DNA from: Bacillota bacterium
GTDB taxonomy: Bacteria; Bacillota; UBA994
Direction of reading: 5' to 3'
DNA length: 23,898 nt
Assembly: GCA_018725275.1 (NCBI GenBank)
Contig: QLUC01000010.1
Location: 1-23,898 of the forward strand
A program made the translations under genes and the position numbers. The notes under the pieces are model-generated. The model ran no database searches and was not told where the DNA came from. It worked only from the letters and a program-made list of their open reading frames with translations. Shown in pieces: positions 6,290 to 14,499 of the stretch (position 1 is its first letter; each line of letters begins with the position of its first letter).

Positions 6290-7306
6290 ATGCGGGTGTT
6301 TTCAGCCCCCCAGGGCAATTTTAGCGATAATGATATAGCGGCCGCCGCCGACATTCTAAAAGCGGGCGGCGTGGTTGCCTTTCCCACCGAGACGGTCTAT
6401 GGGCTAGGCGCCCGCTACGATTGTGAAACGGCAATTAAAAAGATCTTTGCCGCCAAGGGCAGGCCCGCCGACAACCCCCTCATCGTTCACATCGCCCACC
6501 CCGAGGAGCTCGCCATGGTCGCGCAAAGTATCAGCCCGCAAGAAGAAAAGCTGATGCTGTATTTCTGGCCGGGGCCTCTCACCTTGGTTTTGACCAAAAA
6601 CCCCGCCCTGTCCGGGCTCGTGACCGCAGGTTTAAGCACCGTAGGCGTGCGCATGCCCAGCCACCCGGTCGCCCTGCGGCTTATTACCGCTGTCGGTGTG
6701 CCCATAGTGGCTCCTAGCGCCAATCTCTCGGGGCGCCCTAGCCCTACTGCGGCGCGGCATGTGGCAGAGGATTTGGCGGGGAGTATTGATGCCCTGTGCG
6801 ATGGGGGAGAAACAACGGTAGGTTTGGAGTCGACAGTCGCTAGGGTTTATTTCGACCGCATAGTTGTCCTGCGCCCCGGTTCGGTAACGCGCGCCATGCT
6901 GCAGGAGGCCACGCAATTGCCCGTGGTCTTGGCCACTCATGCCGACGGCGTACCGGAAGCGCCGGGAATGAAGTACGTGCACTATGCTCCACGCGCCGAG
7001 ATTTTTCTTTATCTCGGCGACCAAATTAGTGCGATGACTGCGGCGCTGGACAATGAAGCAAAAGTCGCCGTCATCGCCCATAGCGATACCTTGGAGTTAC
7101 TGCCCAGCACTGTGCGCAAATTTACCCTCGGTGCAAGGGGATGCGCGGATTTAGCGGCACGCAAGCTGTATGCCTATTTAAGGGAGGCCGATGGAATGGG
7201 GATTGAGCGTATTTTGGTCGAGGGGATTGTGCCCGAGGGTCTAGGCGAGGCCGTTATGAATCGCCTCCGCAAGGCCGCCTCGCGGGTCATCGGTGAGCAA
7301 AAATGA
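6290..7306 (+). CDS. ywlC: L-threonylcarbamoyladenylate synthase (Sua5/YwlC)
   Basis: Makes threonylcarbamoyl-AMP from threonine, bicarbonate and ATP, the first step of tRNA t6A37 modification. The ATG at 6290 follows AGGTGGAG (6279-6286); GTG 6281 is an alternative start lying inside that SD. The product has 338 residues, the size of two-domain Sua5. The YrdC domain spans about 12-200 with VAFPTETVYGLGA, KGRPADNPLIVHIA, PSANLSGRPSPT and ESTVARV. A linker with APGMKYVHYAPRAE leads to the Sua5 C-terminal domain at about 235-335. It overlaps the next gene by ATGA, indicating translational coupling. It opens the cluster leading to the ATPase operon, as ywlC does in Bacillus. Confidence 0.95.
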   Translation: MRVFSAPQGNFSDNDIAAAADILKAGGVVAFPTETVYGLGARYDCETAIKKIFAAKGRPADNPLIVHIAHPEELAMVAQSISPQEEKLMLYFWPGPLTLVLTKNPALSGLVTAGLSTVGVRMPSHPVALRLITAVGVPIVAPSANLSGRPSPTAARHVAEDLAGSIDALCDGGETTVGLESTVARVYFDRIVVLRPGSVTRAMLQEATQLPVVLATHADGVPEAPGMKYVHYAPRAEIFLYLGDQISAMTAALDNEAKVAVIAHSDTLELLPSTVRKFTLGARGCADLAARKLYAYLREADGMGIERILVEGIVPEGLGEAVMNRLRKAASRVIGEQK

Positions 7307-7980
7307 AAATTCTCTTCGTCTGCACCGGTAACACTTGTCGCAGCACCATGGCCGAGGCCATGCTTAAGCGCTCGGGAAAACATGAAGTGCGTTCGGGGGG
7401 AGTGGCAGCGGAGAGCGGGGCGGTGGCCTCACGCGGTGCCATGGCCGCGATGCACAAAAGGGGGCTTGACCTCTCCGGCCATCGCGCGCAATTGGTCACA
7501 GAGGAAATGGTGCTCTGGGCCGATATTATTTTGACTATGACCGAGCGCCACCTGGAGGTTGTCTTAGAGCGCTTTCCTATGGCAGAGGGGAAGATATTTA
7601 CCATCAAGAGTTTTGCTTTGAGCGACCAGGAGAGACAGCATTTAGAAAATAGGCTCCATGACCTTTATGCGCGGGTCGATGAAAAACGCCGTCAATTTGC
7701 CGCGGAGAATTCTCCGAATATCGCGGAGCTACAGACTAGGCGGGGTGAGCTTATCGCCCTGCTGCAAGCCGTAGAGGAGCAACTCGTCCTGCTGCAGGGC
7801 GAGCTACGGGCCTTGCTCTACCGGGAACGACAGGAAATAGAGCGGATAGAAGCCTTTCTTGTTTCGGCCGATGTGGCGGACCCCTTTGGGGGGGGCGAGG
7901 ATATTTACTTGCAAAGTGCCGATGAGATAGAGTACCTGCTCGCCAAAGTGGAAGAAAAAATGGGGGAAGACGGGGGATAG
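7303..7980 (+). CDS. ywlE: Low-molecular-weight (arginine-type) protein phosphatase with coiled-coil insertion
   Basis: The N-terminal part is a classic LMW-PTP: P-loop CTGNTCRS with nucleophile C7 and R13, and the late catalytic D193 in DPFGGGEDIY. T11 in the P-loop matches the Thr that gives Bacillus YwlE its phospho-arginine preference, so a protein-arginine phosphatase acting against McsB-type kinases is the best guess. Family members are about 150 residues; this one has 225. The excess is one block at about 107-187, between the strand IFTIKSFA and the catalytic Asp, made of charged heptad-like helices (RQHLENRLHDLYARV, LLQAVEEQLVLLQGELRALL) with a NSPN turn near the middle. That pattern suggests an antiparallel coiled-coil hairpin emerging near the active site. 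The usual CRSP proline is Thr here. The gene overlaps ywlC by ATGA and lies in the canonical ywlC-ywlE-rpiB order. Confidence 0.9.
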   Translation: MKILFVCTGNTCRSTMAEAMLKRSGKHEVRSGGVAAESGAVASRGAMAAMHKRGLDLSGHRAQLVTEEMVLWADIILTMTERHLEVVLERFPMAEGKIFTIKSFALSDQERQHLENRLHDLYARVDEKRRQFAAENSPNIAELQTRRGELIALLQAVEEQLVLLQGELRALLYRERQEIERIEAFLVSADVADPFGGGEDIYLQSADEIEYLLAKVEEKMGEDGG

Positions 7981-8035
7981 ACAAAAAGAAGCTGCCAGGG
8001 CGCCACGAATTATTCGACACCTGGCCATGGGACTA

Positions 8036-8044
8036 TGGTACAAT
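8036..8044 (+). promoter_or_regulatory. Extended -10 promoter of rpiB
   Basis: TGG-TACAAT matches the extended -10 consensus TGn-TATAAT at all but one position. TTCGAC at 8013-8018 could serve as a -35 box but is 20 bases away. The 100-base gap after the phosphatase gene holds this site and the SD region, and no terminator. Confidence 0.5.
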
Positions 8045-8080
8045 AAATGTTAGATTTCAAGGAGGAAGGGGTAACTGACG

Positions 8081-8518
8081 GTGAAGATATCGCTGGGGTG
8101 TGACCATGCCGGGCTGCTTCTCAAGCAGGAAATTGCGGCGCACATTTGTCGCCTCGGGCATGAAGCGTTTGACCGGGGTTGTTTTAGCGAGGAGTCGGTC
8201 GACTACCCGGATTTTGCGCAGTTAGTGTGTGCTGATGTCGTCACAGGTGAGGCTCTGCTTGGCATCCTAATCTGTGGCTCAGGTATAGGCATGTCCATTG
8301 CGGCAAATAAATTGGATGGTATACGGGCCGCACTTTGTCACGATACATTTTCGGCTAAGATGTCCCGGCAGCACAATGACGCCAATGTTCTCTGCCTGGG
8401 TCAGCGAGTCGTCGGCGTTGGTTTGGCGCTCGAGATTGTCACTGCCTGGCTACAAAGCGATTTTGCGGGAGGCAGGCATGCCCTGCGCATCCAAAAGATA
8501 ATGGAAAAAAGAACATAA
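8081..8518 (+). CDS. rpiB: Ribose-5-phosphate isomerase B
   Basis: Interconverts ribose 5-phosphate and ribulose 5-phosphate in the pentose phosphate pathway. The GTG at 8081 follows GAAGGGG (8065-8071) by 9 bases, within a longer purine-rich SD region that begins with GGAGG at 8061. The product has 145 residues, the family length. Typical features are GCDHAG near the N-terminus, DYPDFA, the catalytic C65 in ICGSGIGMSIAANK and the HNDANVLCLGQRVVG segment. It precedes glyA by 11 bases, so glyA shares its transcript. Bacillus has the same gene (ywlF) at this place. Confidence 0.96.
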   Translation: MKISLGCDHAGLLLKQEIAAHICRLGHEAFDRGCFSEESVDYPDFAQLVCADVVTGEALLGILICGSGIGMSIAANKLDGIRAALCHDTFSAKMSRQHNDANVLCLGQRVVGVGLALEIVTAWLQSDFAGGRHALRIQKIMEKRT

Positions 8519-8529
8519 AGCAGGAAAGG

Positions 8530-9771
8530 ATGAGAGCGACTATGAGTTTACGAGTTATTGACCCCGAGATTGCCAAGGTAATTGATGAGGAGTTAGGGCG
8601 TCAGCAAGAGCATCTCGAACTTATCGCGTCGGAGAACTTTGTCTCTAAGGCGGTCCTAGAGGCTATGGGTTCAGTCCTCACCAACAAGTATGCCGAGGGC
8701 TATCCCGGCAAGCGCTACTATGGCGGTTGTTATGTGGTGGACAAGGCCGAAGACCTAGCACGCGAGAGGGCGCTCCGCATTTTTGGCGGGGACCATGCCA
8801 ATGTGCAGCCGCACTCGGGAGCCCAAGCCAACATGGCGGTTTACTTTGCTTGCTTGCAGCCCGGCGACACCGTACTGGGAATGAATTTGTCGCATGGGGG
8901 GCACTTGACCCACGGCAGCCCGGTCAACTTCTCAGGTCAGCTATATAATTTTGTTTCCTACGGCGTGGGCAGTGACGGGTACATCGATTACGCCGAAGTC
9001 GAGCGCCTCGCCCTGGAGCACAAACCAAAGCTACTGGTGGCCGGAGCTAGTGCCTACGCCAGAACCATTGATTTTAAGCGCATGAAGGAAGTAGCAGCGC
9101 TTTGTGGAGCCTTGTTTATGGTAGATATGGCACACATCGCCGGCTTGGTGGCTGTGGGGCTACATCCCTCTCCCATCCCCTTTGCCGATTTTGTCACTAC
9201 CACCACCCACAAGACATTGCGCGGCCCTCGTGGCGGCATGATAATCTGTACCGCCGCCTGGGCTAAGGCCATCGACAAGGCGGTATTCCCCGGCATGCAA
9301 GGCGGCCCCCTGATGCACATTATTGCCGCTAAGGCCGTTTCTTTTGCGGAAGCACAATTGCCGGAGTTTGCGGCCTATCAAGCTCAGGTTGTGGCCAATG
9401 CCAAGGCTCTGGCCGCAGGCTTGCTAGACCGGGGTTTCTCTCTCGTTTCCGGTGGCACCGATAACCATCTCATGCTGGTTGATTTAAGGGGCAAGGGTCT
9501 TACCGGCAAGAAGGCCGAGAAGATTCTTGATGGCGTGGGCATTACGGTCAACAAGAACACCATCCCCTTTGACCCCGAGGGGCCATTTACCACGAGCGGG
9601 ATTCGCATCGGCACCCCCGCTATGACCTCGCGGGGCATGACCGAAGTAGCCATGGTGAGAATCGCCAACCTCTTGGCCGACGCCCTAGAGAACAGTGACA
9701 ACGCCGTGGTCATGGCCGCGGTGAAGAAAGGTGTAGCAACTCTCTGTGCGGAGTTTCCGCTCTATGCGTAG
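8530..9771 (+). CDS. glyA: Serine hydroxymethyltransferase
   Basis: PLP enzyme converting serine and tetrahydrofolate to glycine and 5,10-methylene-THF, the main supply of one-carbon units. The product has 413 residues, the normal length. The motifs are nearly invariant: LELIASENFVS, NKYAEGYPGKRYYGG, NLSHGGHLTHGSPVNFSG, VDMAHIAGL and TTTTHKTLRGPRGG, where K228 should form the Schiff base with PLP. The ATG at 8530 is preceded by AGGAAAGG, rather close; ATG 8542, four codons in, is an alternative start. Its last 8 bases overlap upp. Confidence 0.98.
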   Translation: MRATMSLRVIDPEIAKVIDEELGRQQEHLELIASENFVSKAVLEAMGSVLTNKYAEGYPGKRYYGGCYVVDKAEDLARERALRIFGGDHANVQPHSGAQANMAVYFACLQPGDTVLGMNLSHGGHLTHGSPVNFSGQLYNFVSYGVGSDGYIDYAEVERLALEHKPKLLVAGASAYARTIDFKRMKEVAALCGALFMVDMAHIAGLVAVGLHPSPIPFADFVTTTTHKTLRGPRGGMIICTAAWAKAIDKAVFPGMQGGPLMHIIAAKAVSFAEAQLPEFAAYQAQVVANAKALAAGLLDRGFSLVSGGTDNHLMLVDLRGKGLTGKKAEKILDGVGITVNKNTIPFDPEGPFTTSGIRIGTPAMTSRGMTEVAMVRIANLLADALENSDNAVVMAAVKKGVATLCAEFPLYA

Positions 9772-10402
9772 GGAAGATAATGTCTATGTCTTAGACCACC
9801 CTTTGGTTCAACACAAACTCACCTATATTCGCGATAAAAACACCGGCTCTAAGGAATTTCGCGAGTTAGTCGATGAAGTGGCCATGCTTTTGACCTACGA
9901 AGTGACCCGCAATTTGCCCCTAGAAGAAGTTAGTATAGAGACTCCGGTCGCTATGGCGAAAAGCAAAGTTCTTGCCGGCAAGAAAATTGGCCTTGTCCCC
10001 ATCCTCAGGGCGGGCCTCGGCATGGTTAACGGACTCCTGCGCCTAGTGCCTACGGCCAAGGTGGGGCATATCGGCCTCTACCGCGATCCGGAGACCTTAA
10101 GCCCGGTGGAGTACTATGCCAAGCTGCCCTCCGACGTAGCAGAAAGGCTGCTCCTCGTCCTTGACCCCATGTTGGCCACCGGCGGTTCCGCGGTGGCGGC
10201 GATTGATTACTTAAAGAGCCAGGGGGCCACCAGCATCAAGCTGGTCTGTCTTATTGCCGCTCCCGAAGGTATCGCCACTGTCCATAAGAGCCATCCTGAG
10301 GTCGAGATATATACCGCCGCTATCGATTCGCACCTCAACGCACATGCCTACATTGTCCCGGGCCTTGGTGATGCCGGAGACAGGCTCTTTGGCACCAAAT
10401 GA
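9764..10402 (+). CDS. upp: Uracil phosphoribosyltransferase
   Basis: Salvages uracil to UMP using PRPP. The ATG at 9764 lies inside the glyA end (8-bp overlap), with CGGAG about 10 bases upstream; a GTG at 9746 is less likely. The product has 212 residues, as expected. The PRPP-binding loop DPMLATGGS starts at D134, and the uracil-binding end YIVPGLGDAGDRLFGT is complete. It overlaps the following deaminase by ATGA, so pyrimidine salvage genes are translationally coupled. In many Firmicutes upp is the last gene before the atp operon. Confidence 0.97.
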   Translation: MRREDNVYVLDHPLVQHKLTYIRDKNTGSKEFRELVDEVAMLLTYEVTRNLPLEEVSIETPVAMAKSKVLAGKKIGLVPILRAGLGMVNGLLRLVPTAKVGHIGLYRDPETLSPVEYYAKLPSDVAERLLLVLDPMLATGGSAVAAIDYLKSQGATSIKLVCLIAAPEGIATVHKSHPEVEIYTAAIDSHLNAHAYIVPGLGDAGDRLFGTK

Positions 10403-10881
10403 CCAGGCTAAGCTGGGATGAGTACTTCATGGCCATCACCCGGGTGGTGGCGGAACGCAGTACTTGTCGGCGCAGACGCGTGGGCGCGATTATCGTCAGC
10501 GAGCGCAGAATACTCACGACTGGGTACAATGGTGCACCCACGGGCCTACGCCACTGTCTGGACATCGGCTGTCTGCGTGAGGAGAGGGGTATCGCCTCCG
10601 GCGAGCGCCACGAGCTGTGCCGCGGGCTCCATGCCGAGCAAAACGCCATCATTCAGGCTGCTCATTCCGGGGTTTCGGTGCGTGGGGCTACCCTTTACAC
10701 CACCCACTTCCCCTGTGTCCTCTGCGCCAAGATGATTATCAATGCCCTGATCGTCCGCGTGGTTTTTGGTGCGGACTACCCCGATGGGTTAAGCCAAGAG
10801 CTACTCGAAGAAGCCGGCCTCGGTGTGGAGGCCAATGTAGGGGCCGTGGTACCGAAAGGTGGAGCAGAAGTTGACAGTTAA
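10399..10881 (+). CDS. dCMP deaminase (ComEB-like)
   Basis: Zinc cytidine-deaminase-fold enzyme converting dCMP to dUMP for thymidylate synthesis. It has 160 residues. The zinc site is complete: H78-A79-E80 in LHAEQNAI, then C106 and C109 in PCVLCAK. The N-terminal WDEYFMAITRVVAERSTC and TGYNGAPTGLRHC segments are typical of the bacterial dCMP deaminase family (ComEB in Bacillus). The ATG overlaps the upp stop (ATGA). The end overlaps the next gene by 11 bases. Confidence 0.93.
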   Translation: MTRLSWDEYFMAITRVVAERSTCRRRRVGAIIVSERRILTTGYNGAPTGLRHCLDIGCLREERGIASGERHELCRGLHAEQNAIIQAAHSGVSVRGATLYTTHFPCVLCAKMIINALIVRVVFGADYPDGLSQELLEEAGLGVEANVGAVVPKGGAEVDS

Positions 10882-12013
10882 AGTTTTTACGGTTTTTGGT
10901 GTGCGGCCCGAAGCCATCAAGATGGCGCCGGTCATCAACGAATTGGCCGGCCGCCCCGAATTTAGCGTCTCGGTCTGCGTCACCGGACAGCATCGCGAGA
11001 TGCTCGACCAAGTCTTGCGCCTGTTCAAGATCACCCCGCGCTATGACCTGAACATCATGCGGGAGCGGCAGACCCTGCCCGAGACTTTCTCGCGCGCGGT
11101 CCTCGGGCTAGAGACCATCTTTCGCGAGGACCGGCCGGATATTATCCTTGTCCACGGCGATACCCTGACCACCTTTGCCGCCAGTCTCGCCGCTTTTTTT
11201 AACCAAGTGCCGGTGGGGCATGTTGAAGCGGGGCTACGCACTTACGATAAGTATTCACCGTTCCCTGAAGAAATGAACCGCAAACTCACCGGTGCGTTAG
11301 CCGATGTGCACTTTGCACCGACCGCTACTTCGCGCGCCAATCTCCTGCGCGAGGGGGTCTTGGCCGCGAGCATCTACGTCACAGGCAATACCGCCATTGA
11401 TGCTTTAGCTACAACTGTTCGGCAACCCTACGCCTTCCATGATGTCGCCCTCAAGCAACTGCCCCTAGGAGGCAGGGTGTTACTGGTGGAGGTGCATCGT
11501 CGCGAAAACTGGGGAGAGCCCATGGCCGCGATGTGCTTGGCGCTCCTTGACCTGGTGGCCGCCTTCCCCGATGTGCAGGTGGTGTTCCCGGTGCACCTTA
11601 ACCCGGTGGTGCGCGAAGTAGTGCTACCATGCCTAGCGGGGCAGGAGCGGGTGCATCTCCTTGACCCTCTCGACACCGACGATTTTCACAACTTGATGGC
11701 GCGTGCGCACCTCATTCTGACCGATTCGGGCGGGCTGCAAGAGGAGGCCCCGGCTTTAGGTGTACCGGTTTTGGTGATGCGCAACAATACGGAGCGACCC
11801 GAGGCAGTGGAGGCGGGGACAGTGGCGGTGGTGGGGACCTCGCGACGCGGCATTGTGGAGCAGGCCACCCGACTCCTGCAGTCAACAGAGGCCTACAACA
11901 CCATGAAGACAGCAATCAATCCCTATGGGGATGGACAAGCCGCGCGGCGCATTGCCGAGGGGCTTTTGCATCATTTTGGGCTTGTTCCGGCTAGACCTAG
12001 GGAGTGGGCCTAG
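10871..12013 (+). CDS. wecB: UDP-N-acetylglucosamine 2-epimerase (non-hydrolysing)
   Basis: Interconverts UDP-GlcNAc and UDP-ManNAc, the sugar donor for wall teichoic acid linkage units and other surface polymers. The start is TTG 10871, with AGGTGGAG (10857-10864) 6 bases upstream; GTG 10859 lies within that SD. The product has 380 residues. It is a GT-B-fold protein with FGVRPEAIKMAPV (usually GTRPE), HGDTLTTFA, GHVEAGLRTYDKYSPFPEE, TGNTAIDAL, VHRRENWG and TDSGGLQEEAP followed by RNNTERPEAVE. It is the last gene before the ATPase operon, a position it often holds in Clostridia. About 150 bases separate it from the next gene, without a convincing terminator. Confidence 0.95.
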   Translation: MTVKVFTVFGVRPEAIKMAPVINELAGRPEFSVSVCVTGQHREMLDQVLRLFKITPRYDLNIMRERQTLPETFSRAVLGLETIFREDRPDIILVHGDTLTTFAASLAAFFNQVPVGHVEAGLRTYDKYSPFPEEMNRKLTGALADVHFAPTATSRANLLREGVLAASIYVTGNTAIDALATTVRQPYAFHDVALKQLPLGGRVLLVEVHRRENWGEPMAAMCLALLDLVAAFPDVQVVFPVHLNPVVREVVLPCLAGQERVHLLDPLDTDDFHNLMARAHLILTDSGGLQEEAPALGVPVLVMRNNTERPEAVEAGTVAVVGTSRRGIVEQATRLLQSTEAYNTMKTAINPYGDGQAARRIAEGLLHHFGLVPARPREWA

Positions 12014-12064
12014 GCGATAATTAATTGCAAGTTAACTTTTTCACTTTGCAGGATAACCATGGCT

Positions 12065-12092
12065 TTGCTCGAATTTCTAGGGCATGCATACT
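12065..12092 (+). promoter_or_regulatory. Possible promoter of the V-ATPase operon
   Basis: TTGCTC (12065-12070), a 16-base spacer and CATACT (12087-12092) make a modest sigma-A-like promoter in the 146-base gap before the operon. The heptamer GGCATGC occurs at 12081-12087, just before the -10, and again at 12114-12120, 33 bases (about three helical turns) apart. Each contains the palindrome GCATGC, so a paired operator is conceivable. Confidence 0.3.
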
Positions 12093-12159
12093 GTATACAT
12101 TAGCCTAATCGTAGGCATGCGGCTAGGAGTAAGGTCCGAAAGAAGGTGAGATTACGTAA

Positions 12160-12489
12160 ATGAAGATGGAAGAAGTACTGCGTCAAATAATGGAGGCTGA
12201 AACATCGGCCCGCACCCTCATTGCTGACGCTAGGCGGGAGGCCGAGGTCTTAGTCGAGCAGGCCGAGCGCGAGGCCGGCCGTTATGCCCAAAACGCACTG
12301 TTCGCGGCTCGTCAAGAAGCAGAAGCCTTGTTGACAGCCAGGCGAGAATCGGCCCTCGCCCGGGCCGCCACACTGGCCGGTGAGGCGGAGGCAAGTTGCC
12401 GTGAGCTAGCGGAGGGAGCTGGCCAAAATCTTAACGAAGCAGTAAAGTTTATCAGGGAAAGATTGGTGAGGCGTGATGGCGCAAGCTAA
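12160..12489 (+). CDS. V/A-type ATPase peripheral-stalk subunit H (G-like)
   Basis: A 109-residue, almost wholly helical protein with long alanine/glutamate/arginine-rich heptads (EAETSARTLIADARREAEV, EAEALLTARRESA). It is placed first in the operon where Thermus subunit G and Enterococcus NtpF lie. Such subunits pair with subunit E to form the coiled-coil peripheral stalk that holds the A/B head against the membrane subunit I. The ATG at 12160 follows AAGGTGA (12143-12149). The end overlaps subunit I by 14 bases. Family identity rests on position and coiled-coil composition, as sequence is weakly conserved. Confidence 0.8.
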   Translation: MKMEEVLRQIMEAETSARTLIADARREAEVLVEQAEREAGRYAQNALFAARQEAEALLTARRESALARAATLAGEAEASCRELAEGAGQNLNEAVKFIRERLVRRDGAS

Positions 12490-14455
12490 GATGAGCAAGA
12501 TCGGCTTAGTGGCGCCTACCGCTGTCAAGGAGCGCCTACTGCACGCCCTCCAAATTTGGGAGGTTTTACAGCTAAGCAATCTTCGGGAGAAAATTGCCGC
12601 CACAGACTTAGCTTTAGGTTTAGCCACTGCATCCTCATCCCTCGGGGAGGTAGAGGCGCGGCAAGCCGATGTTGGCTTTGCCCTAGCGTTTCTGCGTCGA
12701 TTTGAGGTTGTCAACGAGAGCCTGATTGACAGTTTCATGGGTCTTAAGGCGGTGGTGACGCCGGAGCAATTGGTGGAGACCGTGGAGAAGTTTGCGGCGG
12801 AGACAACGGTCAATCAATGCAAGCTGTACGAAAAGCGCCTCGGCGAAATTCAAAATGAGCGCAGCCGGTTCGTGGCGGAGCGCGCTTTGCTTGCCAATTG
12901 GGTACTCCTGGACATTGCGCCGCAAAGCATGAGCGGAGCATCTCTCGTGGGTAGCGCTATCGGCACGGTGTCGCCTAACGATCTGGCGGCTTTCGAGCGC
13001 AGGCTTGATAAAGAGACAGGCGGGTTGTATCATCTAGAAAAAATCGCCGTGGACAATCGCCTGGTCAATGTGGTGATCGTCTATTTCGGCGGTGAAGCGC
13101 CGGCGGTGCTCCGGGAATCCATCTTTAATCAAGTGACACTGCCCCTGGCGGATATGTCGCCGCGGGTGGCCGATATCGGTCTGCAGTCTTCCCTAGCCGA
13201 GCTGGCCAGTGAGGAGCGTCAGATATTGCAAAGCTGTACCAAGCTGCTCGAACACAAGGTCCAGCTACAGACTCTCTTTGATCATTATGGGCATATTATC
13301 CAAAGAGAACAGGCAATAGCTTTGGGGACGGACACCGCGCACACCTTTGTCGTCGAGGGCTGGATAGAAACCGCTCGCCTCGGCGAACTGGAAGCTGAGT
13401 TGGCCAAATCCTTTTCGCAGGTCGTCATGCTAAAAAGCGAGGTCTCCGCTCAAGATGTGCCTCCCGTAAAACTGCAGAACAGTAACTTGGTGCGCCCGTT
13501 TGAGTTTGTCACCAATGTCTATGGCAACCCCATGCACTCAGAGGTTGACCCCACGCCTCTACTTGCACCCTTCTTTGCCCTGTTCTTTGCCCTCTCGCTG
13601 GGGGATGCCGGCTACGGGCTGATCTTGGTGGCAGGTTCTTGGTGGCTCATGCGCAAGTACAAACCTGAATTGGCCGGTCGCAAGTTCTTCCATTTGTTTG
13701 CCTTGGTGGGCCTGCTCTCGGTTGTCAGCGGCCTTGCCATGAACGGCTTTTTTGGCAACTTGATCGACCTCATGCCCTTCCCCGCGCTCATCGCTTTGAA
13801 GAACAACTTTGTCTTAGTCGACCCCATGACCGCTCCCATGACCATCATGATTCTCTCCCTGGCCTTGGGTGTGGTGCATGTGTTCCTAGGAATAGCGGTA
13901 AAGGGGTACATGACTTTCACCGGTGGTGATCGCGCCGGGGCACTGATGGATCAAGGGTCCTGGTTGTTCTTGATTCTAGCCTTGGTCCTGCAAATCCTGG
14001 CTACCGTTTTACCGACCCTTAGTCATCTCGCGCCCGCTCTTGGGAATGTTTCAATACTTGGCGCAGTTCTGGTGGTCCTGGCCCAGGGGCGCGCCGCCAA
14101 GGGCATATTCAGCAAGCTGGGCACGGGCCTCTATGCCCTGTATGGTGGGGTGGGCTACTTTAGCGATGTCTTGAGCTACACCCGTATCCTAGCTCTCGGG
14201 CTCTCGAGTGCGGTAATTGCCGTGGTGATTAACACCATCGCCGGCATGGTTGTCGCTATCCCCGTGGTCGGCTGGCCCTTAGCGGCGGTGATTTTCGTCG
14301 CTGGGCATCTGTTCAATGTGGTGCTCAGTACGCTAGGATGCTTTATTCATTCCGCTCGCCTGCAATTCGTAGAGTTTTTCACCAAGTTCTTTGAAGGAGG
14401 CGGCCAGTCTTTTAAGCCGCTCAGGCTCGCATCTAAGTTCATTGTCATTAAGTAA
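12476..14455 (+). CDS. V/A-type ATPase subunit I (a-type stator)
   Basis: The membrane stator that forms the ion half-channels. The ATG at 12476 follows GGTGAGG (12465-12471); the GTG at 12473 is too near the SD. The product has 659 residues. The N-terminal half (about 1-345) is soluble and helical and binds the peripheral stalks. From about 360 on there are some seven to eight membrane helices, with the family segments PTPLLAPFFALFFALSLGDAG and SDVLSYTRILALGLSSA. R570 in the latter is the essential arginine that meets the K-subunit carboxylate. Then NTIAGMV and GHLFNVVLSTLGCFIHSARL lead to FVEFFTKFFEGGGQSFKPL, all typical. It overlaps subunit H and is followed by K after 44 bases. Confidence 0.95.
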   Translation: MAQAKMSKIGLVAPTAVKERLLHALQIWEVLQLSNLREKIAATDLALGLATASSSLGEVEARQADVGFALAFLRRFEVVNESLIDSFMGLKAVVTPEQLVETVEKFAAETTVNQCKLYEKRLGEIQNERSRFVAERALLANWVLLDIAPQSMSGASLVGSAIGTVSPNDLAAFERRLDKETGGLYHLEKIAVDNRLVNVVIVYFGGEAPAVLRESIFNQVTLPLADMSPRVADIGLQSSLAELASEERQILQSCTKLLEHKVQLQTLFDHYGHIIQREQAIALGTDTAHTFVVEGWIETARLGELEAELAKSFSQVVMLKSEVSAQDVPPVKLQNSNLVRPFEFVTNVYGNPMHSEVDPTPLLAPFFALFFALSLGDAGYGLILVAGSWWLMRKYKPELAGRKFFHLFALVGLLSVVSGLAMNGFFGNLIDLMPFPALIALKNNFVLVDPMTAPMTIMILSLALGVVHVFLGIAVKGYMTFTGGDRAGALMDQGSWLFLILALVLQILATVLPTLSHLAPALGNVSILGAVLVVLAQGRAAKGIFSKLGTGLYALYGGVGYFSDVLSYTRILALGLSSAVIAVVINTIAGMVVAIPVVGWPLAAVIFVAGHLFNVVLSTLGCFIHSARLQFVEFFTKFFEGGGQSFKPLRLASKFIVIK

Positions 14456-14499
14456 AACTAGGCTTAGCAGATTATAAGAGAACAATGGAGGTATGAACA

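Noticed and set aside
7994..8026. GCCAGG/CCTGGC inverted repeat after the phosphatase gene as a terminator
   Set aside because: The stem is only 6 bp with a loop of about 20 bases and no U-run follows.
11996..12045. Terminator after wecB (paired CCTAGG and AAGTTAACTTTTT)
   Set aside because: The stems are short self-palindromes and do not combine a GC-rich hairpin with a U-run; evidence is too weak.
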